Positions 6,097 to 11,533 of a stretch of 11,533 bases of DNA are shown here, in pieces (the stretch's first letter is position 1; every line of letters begins with the position of its first letter). The stretch comes from an uncultured Prevotella sp. (GTDB taxonomy: Bacteria; Bacteroidota; Bacteroidia; Bacteroidales; Bacteroidaceae). A model generated the notes under the pieces. It searched no databases. It saw only the letters and a list, made by a program, of their open reading frames with translations, and had not been told where the DNA came from. The DNA lies in NCBI GenBank assembly GCA_946055365.1, contig CAMGFM010000021.1:1-11533 (forward strand), read 5' to 3'. Position numbers and translations under genes: made by a program.

Positions 6097-7947
6097 ATGC
6101 CTATGCACACTTCACGACTAATGTCAAGACTCACGGCGGCTATCATGGCGGTTGCCGCTCTCCTGCCGCTCATGGCAGCACGCACAAATGGCCACGCCCG
6201 CGCCGCCACGACGGCCATGCACGCCGCCTGCACGCCCTCTGCCGACACCACGGCCACGCCACAGCCGCACGAGAGCGACTCGCTGGCCTTTGAGGAGAGG
6301 CGCAGATATGACTATTTCTTCCTCGAGGCACTGGCACAGCGTGGCGCAGGACACGACAAGGAGGCAAGAGAGCTGCTCGAATATTGCCTCACACTGCGCC
6401 CCGATGCGGCAGAAGCCTGTTTTCTGCTGTCAAAGATAATCAGCGACAACGACCCTGCCGACAGCACGGCGTTTGCCTACATGCTCAAGGCGGCAACCCT
6501 GCAACCGTCAAACGACACCTATCAGGAACAGCTCGCCGACACCTATATAGCACAAGGACGCTACAAGGAGGCCGCCGACACCTATGAGCGGCTCTACGCA
6601 CACCATAAGGATCGCACTTATGTGCTGGAGATTCTACTCAGACTATACTCTGAGCTCGGGAGATATGACGATCTGCTGGGCGTTGTCGAGCGTATAGAGC
6701 AGGCAGAGGGCAGCAGCAACAGCCTGTCGGTCATGAAATATCAGGTGTATGAGATGATCGGCGACAAAGAAAATGCCTATAACACCCTCCTGACGCTCGC
6801 CAACGAAAACCCTTATGACGCGGAATATAAGACAAGGCTCGGCAACTGGCTGCTCCTCAACGGCAGAAAGGAGGAGGCAAAGGCTTTTCTCACGGCGGCA
6901 GTGGCAGAAGACAGCGACAACGACTTCGCCCTGGAGTCGCTCTATGACTTCTATCGCTCCGAACAGGACTCGCTTATGACCGACAGCCTCACACAACTGA
7001 TGCTCACAAGCGAAAGCGTGAGCGTGGAAACAAAGACAAGGCTGCTCAAAACGCTCATGCAACAGTATGAAGACAACCACGCAGACAGCACGCTCATGCT
7101 CTCCATCTTTGACAAGACCATAAGGGAGGAGCGCGACTATGCCACTATCGTCAACCTCAAATCCATATACATGATGGTCAAGGGTATGCCGCGCGACTCG
7201 GTGATAGCCAGTTTCAGACACTCTCTCGCCCTCTGCCCCGAGAATGACGCCGTGAGAATAGCCACACTTGAGATGATGACCGAAGACACAGGCTACTTGC
7301 CGCTCATGCAGAAGACATGTCTCGAGGGCATAGACCTCTCTCCGGAACAGCCCTACTACTACTTTGCGCTTGCAATAAGTCTCCACATGCAGGGCAAGAC
7401 CGACGAGGCCATAGCCACGCTGCAGCAAGGCACGGCCAACGCCACGGCGGCCGGCAACGAAGAAATGCTCTCCAACATGTATGGGCTGCTCGGCGACCTG
7501 CTGTCACGCAACCGCGACAAGACGGCCGCCATCGAGGCCTATGAACAGGCTCTGTCGCTCAGTCCCGACAACGCCTCGGTGCTAAACAACTATGCCTATC
7601 TGCTCGCCGCCATCAACGTCAACATAGACAAGGCCACAGACATGAGCCGCCGCTCGCTCGACATGCAGCCCAACAACGTGAGTTTCCTTGACACTTATGC
7701 CTATCTGATGGTCCTCAATGGCAACTACACGGAGGCGAGGCTCTACATAGACAAGGCCCTGCAACAGCCCGGTGAAGCCGAAGCCGACATCTGCGAGCGC
7801 GCAGGCGACATCCACGCCCTCTGCGGCGACACCGCAAAGGCGAGAGAGTGCTGGCAAAAAGCCATAGAGGCAGGCGGCGACGCCAAGTCTCTCAACAAGA
7901 AAATCAAAAACGGCAAGATCAAGCCGCCAAAACCGGCACGCAAGTGA
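6097..7947 (+). CDS. Exported tetratricopeptide-repeat protein
   Basis: The product has up to 616 residues. An N-terminal signal sequence (LTAAIMAVAALLPLMAA, about residues 12-28) sends it across the inner membrane. Starts at 6103 or 6121 are also possible because the hydrophobic core lies after all of them. No lipobox is seen. TPR-like helical pairs run from about residue 69 to 290, for example ADTYIAQGRYKEAADTYERL. A second block at about 459-595 includes GDLLSRNRDKTAAIEAYEQALSLSPDN and AGDIHALCGDTAKARECWQKA. The middle is helical and more divergent. The tail is Lys/Pro-rich. TPRs bind proteins, so an assembly or scaffold role in the periplasm is likely; the partner is unknown. It lies 22 bp after dut and before a lipoprotein and an EnvC-like gene, a neighbourhood I recall as recurrent in Bacteroidales. 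Confidence 0.9.
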   Translation: MPMHTSRLMSRLTAAIMAVAALLPLMAARTNGHARAATTAMHAACTPSADTTATPQPHESDSLAFEERRRYDYFFLEALAQRGAGHDKEARELLEYCLTLRPDAAEACFLLSKIISDNDPADSTAFAYMLKAATLQPSNDTYQEQLADTYIAQGRYKEAADTYERLYAHHKDRTYVLEILLRLYSELGRYDDLLGVVERIEQAEGSSNSLSVMKYQVYEMIGDKENAYNTLLTLANENPYDAEYKTRLGNWLLLNGRKEEAKAFLTAAVAEDSDNDFALESLYDFYRSEQDSLMTDSLTQLMLTSESVSVETKTRLLKTLMQQYEDNHADSTLMLSIFDKTIREERDYATIVNLKSIYMMVKGMPRDSVIASFRHSLALCPENDAVRIATLEMMTEDTGYLPLMQKTCLEGIDLSPEQPYYYFALAISLHMQGKTDEAIATLQQGTANATAAGNEEMLSNMYGLLGDLLSRNRDKTAAIEAYEQALSLSPDNASVLNNYAYLLAAINVNIDKATDMSRRSLDMQPNNVSFLDTYAYLMVLNGNYTEARLYIDKALQQPGEAEADICERAGDIHALCGDTAKARECWQKAIEAGGDAKSLNKKIKNGKIKPPKPARK

Positions 7948-8148
7948 CACTCTCAATGTCATTCGCACACGCCAGATGCCTTGCCTGACACATTATATAT
8001 ATTATATGTATAAAGACACGCACGACATGCAAAAGGCACTGCCGCTCTCAGACACGCCATGGCGGCAAGCCGGAGAGCAAGACGGGGACTTTTGACTATG
8101 CCACGACATCATTTCAGCATCACAACATCATCTTAACATTCAAAAAAC
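7948..8148 (+). other. 201-bp gap between the TPR and DUF4292 genes
   Basis: No gene is seen. A lone core-like sequence, AAGTGACACTC (7942-7952), overlaps the TPR stop codon. An A+T-rich stretch follows at 7992-8013. CACTGCCGCTCTC at 8037-8049 is identical to 3930-3942 beside array 2. GCTCTC (8044-8049) and GAGAGC (8073-8078) could pair around the palindrome CGCCATGGCG (8055-8064). GACTTTTG at 8087-8094 is one base off a -7 box and may promote the next gene. The last 25 nt before the ATG are free of G. Confidence 0.5.
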
Positions 8149-9057
8149 ATGACACACGACAAGACACACCATTCACATAGCCTCGCCCTGAGACTCATCA
8201 TGAGCATCATGATGGCGACATTGCTCACGGCATGTGGCAGCAAGAAAGCCCTGTCTGACGGCAGCGGCGGCACCATCACGGCAGAGAGTGCGGACGCAAG
8301 AGCCAAGCGCGAATTTGTGAGGCAGACCGCCACACGCCACACCGCCACACGCAATATCGTGGCCAACGCTTCATTCACCCTCAAGGCAGGCTCCAAGAAC
8401 CTCAGCTGCAACGGCACCCTGCGCATGAGACGCGACGAGGTGATAAGGCTGCAACTCCTGCTGCCAGTGTTGCGCACGGAGATAGCGAGGGTGGACTTCA
8501 CGCCCGACTATGTGCTGCTCGTCGACCGATACCACAAGGAATACATGCAGGTGAGCTACGATGAGGTGAGCTTTCTCGCCGAAAACGGCATCACATTCTA
8601 CAGTCTCCAGTCGCTGTTTTGGAACGAGCTGTTTCTCCCGGGCGAAAAGACCGCTGGCGAACAGCAACTCGGCCGCTTTGACTGCCACCTCGACCAGACA
8701 CAAGATGCCGCTACGCTGTCATGCCAAAGCGGCAGGATTTCCTGCACATGGACTGTCGACAGACGCGCCATGCAGATAAAAAAAGCCAATGTAGACTACA
8801 CACACGGCACGGGGGCAAGCTCCTCTCTGGCATGGCTCTACGACAATTTCGGCAAGCTCGCCGACGGCACGTTCCCACGCCATCAGCAGTTCTCAGTCAA
8901 CGCCAACGTGTCGGCAAAGTCCACAAACGCCACCATCACCATAGACATGGACGAGCCAAAAACATCAGACAACTGGGACACGACGACCGACATATCAAAA
9001 AAATACCGCAAGATAGAGGCAAGCGACCTGCTGGGCAAGCTGCTTAACATGCAATAG
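8149..9057 (+). CDS. DUF4292-family outer-membrane-type lipoprotein
   Basis: The 302-residue protein has a lipoprotein signal ending LLTACGS, with the lipidated Cys at residue 29. The body (about 60-270) matches the DUF4292 family of Bacteroidota, a beta-rich domain that I recall as LolA/LolB-like. Typical segments are SCNGTLRMRRDEVIRLQLLL, VDFTPDYVLLVDRYHKEYMQ and the C-terminal SKKYRKIEASDLLGKLLNM. No catalytic motif is seen. Its place between an exported TPR protein and an EnvC-like protein suggests a role in envelope assembly or lipoprotein/lipid handling, but this is inference. The start at 8149 puts a short polar, His-rich n-region before the hydrophobic core; an ATG at about residue 18 is possible but would leave a very short n-region. 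The stop is TAG. Confidence 0.88.
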   Translation: MTHDKTHHSHSLALRLIMSIMMATLLTACGSKKALSDGSGGTITAESADARAKREFVRQTATRHTATRNIVANASFTLKAGSKNLSCNGTLRMRRDEVIRLQLLLPVLRTEIARVDFTPDYVLLVDRYHKEYMQVSYDEVSFLAENGITFYSLQSLFWNELFLPGEKTAGEQQLGRFDCHLDQTQDAATLSCQSGRISCTWTVDRRAMQIKKANVDYTHGTGASSSLAWLYDNFGKLADGTFPRHQQFSVNANVSAKSTNATITIDMDEPKTSDNWDTTTDISKKYRKIEASDLLGKLLNMQ

Positions 9058-9064
9058 TCACGCA

Positions 9065-9082
9065 GCCGCACGCCCATGCGGC
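9065..9082 (+). repeat. Small inverted repeat before the EnvC-like gene
   Basis: GCCGCA (9065-9070) and TGCGGC (9077-9082) form a 6-bp stem with a 6-nt loop just after the DUF4292 stop. A run of seven T lies 24 bp farther on (9107-9113) but is not next to the stem, so a terminator is doubtful. Confidence 0.3.
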
Positions 9083-9122
9083 ACGCCACACGCCATGCCC
9101 CGACAGTTTTTTTCATGAAGAT

Positions 9123-10793
9123 ATGACACGCTCACTACACACACTACTATCGCTATTGCTCACCGTCGCCCTCTGCACGACCGCGACGGCTGCCACGACC
9201 CTGCAAACTCCCAAGAAAAAGCCCGCCGCCACAAGCACCACGCCCGCCAAGCCTGCCAAGAAAAAGGCTGCCAAGAAGAAGGCCGCGCCCAAGAAAGGCG
9301 GAGCCAAAGGCAAGAAAAAGGCCGCTGGCGGACAATACTCCACCGACGAGATACGCGGACTGGAGAGCAAACGCTCGTCCCTGCGCAAGGAGATAAAGAA
9401 AAATGAGGCCGCCCTAAAAGCCAACAAAGCCGACGTGAGCCGACGGCTCGGCGACCTCATGGCCATCAACGGCGAGATAGACCGCCACAAGCAAAACATA
9501 CAGGGCATACAGCAGGACATAACACTCATAGATAACGACATCTCACTCATAAACGCGCAGCTCGCCACCCTGCAACAGCAGCTCGAGAAGCGCAAGCAGA
9601 ACTATGTGCGCTCGCTGAGATACATCTCGAGAAAGCACTCCATGCAAGACAAACTGCTCTTTGTGTTCTCTGCCGACAACTTCGCGCAGATGTACCGACG
9701 GCTGCGCATGGTCAAGGAATATGCCTCCTGGCAAAAGGCACAGGGCGAGCTGCTCAAGAAAAAGCAGGCTCAGGTGCAGCAGAAGCAGGCACAACTGCAA
9801 CAGGCAATAAGCACCAAACGCACCATGCTGCACAAGGGCGAGGCAGAGAAAAAAGCCCTCGAGGGCAAGCAGGCAAAGCAGCAGAGCATGGTGCAGCAGC
9901 TACAAAAGGAACAGAAGACCATACAGAACATGCTGCTACAACACCGACGCGACGAAGACCGCCTCAACGCCGAGATAGACCGCCTCATAGCCATCGAGGT
10001 GGAGAAAGCACGACAGCGCGCACTGGAGGAACAGCGCAAGAAAGCGGCCGCCGAGGCCGAGCGCAAGCGACGCGAGGCAGAGCTGGCACGCAAGAGGGCC
10101 GCCGCCGAGGCCGAGCGCAGGGAGAACGAGCGCAGACTCAAGGAGGCAAGAGACCGTGAGCAGAGAGCCAAGAACGCCGCAAGGGCGGCACTCGAGCAGC
10201 AGATGAAAGACGCCACGCGCGAGGCAGGACTCTACACGGCCGCCGCCGAGCAGAAAGCAAAGGAGGCTGAGGCCGAGAGAGAGGCTCTCGAGCGCAAGAT
10301 AAAGGCCGACGAGAGACGCTCAGAGCGAGAACTGGCGGCTGCCAAGAGGGCTGCTGACGAAAGCCGCAGCATGTCGTCGGTCGACAGAATGGTGTCGGGA
10401 GGCTTCGAGGCCAACCGCGGACGGCTGCCGATGCCTGTCACAGGCTCATGCAAGATAGTGAGCCACTACGGACGCAACGCCGTGGAAGGATTGCGCGGCG
10501 TGACAGTCGAAAACCGCGGCATAGACATCAAGGGACAGCCGGGATGCCAGGCCAGGGCCATCTATGACGGAGAGGTGAGCGCAGTATACAACTACGGAGG
10601 GGCTTATGTGGTGATGATAAGGCACGGCGCATACATCTCCGTTTACTGCAACCTGCGCGGCGTGAGCGTCAGCTCAGGGCAGAAAGTGTCCACAAGGCAG
10701 GCCGTAGGCACGGTGGCGGCCAACGGCATACTGCAGTTCCAGCTGCGCAAGATGCAACAAAGGCTCAACCCCGAACACTGGCTCGCCAGATAA
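9123..10793 (+). CDS. EnvC-like coiled-coil protein with degenerate LytM/M23 domain
   Basis: The 556-residue protein has a signal peptide (residues 1-24, ending TTATAA), then a very basic Lys/Ala/Pro tract (31-70, 16 Lys in 40), long charged coiled coils (about 75-250 and 290-425), and a C-terminal LytM/M23 domain (about 445-556). In active M23 peptidases zinc is held by an HxxxD pair and an HxH motif. Here the first His is Asn464 (ENRGIDI, Asp468 kept), the YxHL position is Asn510 (YCNL), and HxH is Ile536-Leu537-Gln538 before FQLRK. The domain is therefore probably not an enzyme. By analogy with E. coli EnvC it would activate cell-wall amidases during daughter-cell separation from the periplasm. 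It sits 65 bp after the DUF4292 gene and is probably co-transcribed. A three-codon ORF (9115-9126) overlaps its start codon. Confidence 0.92.
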   Translation: MTRSLHTLLSLLLTVALCTTATAATTLQTPKKKPAATSTTPAKPAKKKAAKKKAAPKKGGAKGKKKAAGGQYSTDEIRGLESKRSSLRKEIKKNEAALKANKADVSRRLGDLMAINGEIDRHKQNIQGIQQDITLIDNDISLINAQLATLQQQLEKRKQNYVRSLRYISRKHSMQDKLLFVFSADNFAQMYRRLRMVKEYASWQKAQGELLKKKQAQVQQKQAQLQQAISTKRTMLHKGEAEKKALEGKQAKQQSMVQQLQKEQKTIQNMLLQHRRDEDRLNAEIDRLIAIEVEKARQRALEEQRKKAAAEAERKRREAELARKRAAAEAERRENERRLKEARDREQRAKNAARAALEQQMKDATREAGLYTAAAEQKAKEAEAEREALERKIKADERRSERELAAAKRAADESRSMSSVDRMVSGGFEANRGRLPMPVTGSCKIVSHYGRNAVEGLRGVTVENRGIDIKGQPGCQARAIYDGEVSAVYNYGGAYVVMIRHGAYISVYCNLRGVSVSSGQKVSTRQAVGTVAANGILQFQLRKMQQRLNPEHWLAR

Positions 10794-10857
10794 GGCGGCG
10801 CGGGGAGTGACACAAAGGCAACACAACACACGATGGCACAGCGGCGACACGCCGTCA

Positions 10858-10933
10858 AAGTGCCGCTTTCGCCCGGGCAAAGAGGCACTTTGCTGTATGC
10901 AAAGAGGCACTCCGCGGCACTGAAGAGCCTCTT
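10858..10933 (+). repeat. Phased palindromic repeat array 3 (four units, 21-22 bp period)
   Basis: Cores end at 10868, 10890, 10912 and 10933 (spacing 22, 22, 21). They read AAGTGCCGCTT, AAGAGGCACTT, AAGAGGCACTC and AAGAGCCTCTT. The last is again a perfect odd palindrome, with both arms changed together (AAGAG/CTCTT instead of AAGTG/CACTT). GCAAAGAGGC occurs at 10877-10886 and 10899-10908, and its exact complement GCCTCTTTGC at 10927-10936, so either copy can form a 10-bp hairpin. Spacers differ from those of arrays 1 and 2. Confidence 0.8.
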
Positions 10934-11038
10934 TGCGCCAGCCACGGTCTCACCACGCCGCCGACACACCGCCGCTCGCAAGCAACGCAAGAGCCTGCTG
11001 TCAGCCACGGCGCGCCCTGCCACGGCGGCCAAAGACAC

Positions 11039-11056
11039 GGCGGCGGCGTTTTTTTT
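11039..11056 (+). terminator. Possible terminator of the upstream envelope operon
   Basis: Eight T (11049-11056) directly follow a G+C-rich run, GGCGGCGGCG (11039-11048). The only matching arm I find, CGCCGCCG at 10956-10963, is about 77 nt away, so a classical intrinsic terminator is uncertain. It would separate the EnvC-like gene from rimP. Confidence 0.3.
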
Positions 11057-11086
11057 GACCGCGGCAACCAAAATGGCATTTAAAAA

Positions 11087-11118
11087 TTTGCCTGCGTGCA
11101 GAATTATTAGTAACTTTG
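11087..11118 (+). promoter_or_regulatory. rimP promoter (-33 TTTG, -7 TAACTTTG)
   Basis: TTTG at 11087-11090 and TAACTTTG at 11111-11118 are separated by 20 bp, matching the Bacteroidota -33/-7 promoter architecture (TTG, 19-21 bp, TAnnTTTG). It is the best promoter in the window. Transcription should start near 11124-11126, about 55 nt before the rimP ATG. Confidence 0.8.
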
Positions 11119-11131
11119 CGGCGTTCAGTGG

Positions 11132-11165
11132 AATGAGGGGCTCCCGAGAGAGTCCCTCATTTTTA
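11132..11165 (+). promoter_or_regulatory. Terminator-like hairpin in the rimP leader (candidate attenuator)
   Basis: Bases 11132-11143 (AATGAGGGGCTC) pair with 11150-11161 (GAGTCCCTCATT) in 12 contiguous pairs with one G-T wobble. The loop is CCGAGA and is followed by TTTATTT. The structure begins about 7 nt after the predicted transcription start and ends 19 nt before the ATG. It has the form of an intrinsic terminator inside a 5' leader. It could instead be an mRNA 5'-stabilising stem. Confidence 0.7.
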
Positions 11166-11180
11166 TTTAATGACTTATAT

Positions 11181-11533
11181 ATGATAGACAAAAACACCGT
11201 AAAGAGTATCGTAGAAGAATGGCTTGATGGCAAGGACTATTTTCTTGTGGACATAGAGACAAGCCCCGATGACAGAATCGTAGTCGAGATAGACCACGCC
11301 GACGGCGTATGGATAGAGGACTGTGTGGAGCTGAGCCGCTTCATAGAGAGCCGACTCAGCCGCGACGAGCAGGACTATGAGCTTGAGGTGGGCTCGGCAG
11401 GACTGGGACAGCCTTTCAAGGTGCCGCAGCAATACCTCTGCTGCGTGGGCAAGGAGGTGGAGGTGCTTGATGCCGACGGCAAGAAGGTCAAAGGCACGCT
11501 CAAGAGCGTTGATGGCAACGACTTTGTGGTGAC
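11181..11533 (+). CDS. rimP: Ribosome maturation factor RimP (cut at the window end)
   Basis: 117 codons are present and the 3' end lies outside the window. RimP helps mature the 30S subunit. The N-terminal alpha/beta domain is complete: an opening helix (KNTVKSIVEEWL), then strands around YFLVDIETSPDDRIVVEIDH, WIEDCVELSRFIESRL, and the signature ELEVGSAGLGQPFK. The SH3-like C-terminal domain starts near VGKEVEVLDADGKKVKGTLK and is truncated. The family more often reads EVSSPGL/ERPL; here the variant is EVGSAGLGQPF, which I recall as a Bacteroidota form. The ATG at 11181 is the first in frame after the leader hairpin. In most bacteria nusA and infB follow, so this is likely the first gene of that operon. 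Confidence 0.96.
   Translation, partial: MIDKNTVKSIVEEWLDGKDYFLVDIETSPDDRIVVEIDHADGVWIEDCVELSRFIESRLSRDEQDYELEVGSAGLGQPFKVPQQYLCCVGKEVEVLDADGKKVKGTLKSVDGNDFVV

Larger units (their letters stand above)
10794..11180 (+). other. 387-bp intergenic region between the EnvC-like gene and rimP
   Basis: No coding region is supported. It contains repeat array 3 (10858-10933), a 10-bp hairpin formed by its units, a G+C-rich stretch ending in eight T (11049-11056), the rimP promoter (11087-11118) and the leader hairpin (11132-11161). Just after the EnvC-like stop, GAGTGACAC (10805-10813) repeats one arm sequence of the hairpin at 3645-3675. Confidence 0.7.

Noticed and set aside
6643..7428. 261-codon open frame on the minus strand opposite the TPR gene
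   Set aside because: Cys/His/Val-rich shadow translation without motifs, lying inside a clear TPR coding region.
7992..8013. A+T-rich stretch as a strong promoter
   Set aside because: It lacks the TAnnTTTG box and any -33 TTG at the right distance.

Overview
The window is visibly G+C-rich DNA from a member of the Bacteroidota, most likely order Bacteroidales and probably close to Prevotella. The reasons are lineage-specific families (a DUF4369 plus thioredoxin-fold lipoprotein and a DUF4292 lipoprotein), TAnnTTTG-type -7 promoter boxes, the lack of Shine-Dalgarno sequences, and the order dut, TPR protein, DUF4292 lipoprotein, M23/EnvC-like protein, rimP. Genus placement is inference. Nothing looks like a phage, plasmid, integron or insertion sequence. 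No tRNA, rRNA or CRISPR array was seen.

Layout. 31-1092 (-): family 2 glycosyltransferase. 1093-1376: divergent promoter region with a phased repeat array. 1377-2570 (+): lipoprotein with a DUF4369-like domain and a thioredoxin fold that has lost CxxC. 2597-2644: very strong hairpin terminator between convergent genes. 2749-3573 (-): secreted alpha/beta-hydrolase esterase. 3574-3958: intergenic region with a 12-bp-stem hairpin and a second phased repeat array. 3959-5296 (-): dGTPase-family HD phosphohydrolase. 5297-5636: divergent promoter region. 5637-6074 (+): dUTPase. 6097-7947 (+): exported TPR protein. 8149-9057 (+): DUF4292 lipoprotein. 9123-10793 (+): EnvC-like coiled-coil protein with a degenerate LytM domain. 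10794-11180: third repeat array, then the rimP promoter and a terminator-like leader hairpin. 11181-end (+): rimP, cut by the window edge.

How the genes fit together. dgt and dut are divergent neighbours that both act on the dNTP pool. Downstream of dut, three envelope proteins (exported TPR protein, lipoprotein, likely amidase activator) run in one direction and may form an envelope or cell-division module. rimP, normally followed by nusA and infB, starts a translation/transcription operon with its own promoter and leader. The glycosyltransferase, DUF4369 lipoprotein and esterase look like separate surface or carbohydrate functions.

The least explained feature is a family of short intergenic arrays at 1188-1306 (perhaps to 1350), 3796-3911 and 10858-10933. 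Each is built on an 11-bp odd palindrome, AAGTG-N-CACTT, repeated every 21-22 bp (two helical turns). The cores are shared between arrays but the 10-11 bp spacers are array-specific. The second most interesting feature is the attenuator-like hairpin between the rimP promoter and its start codon.
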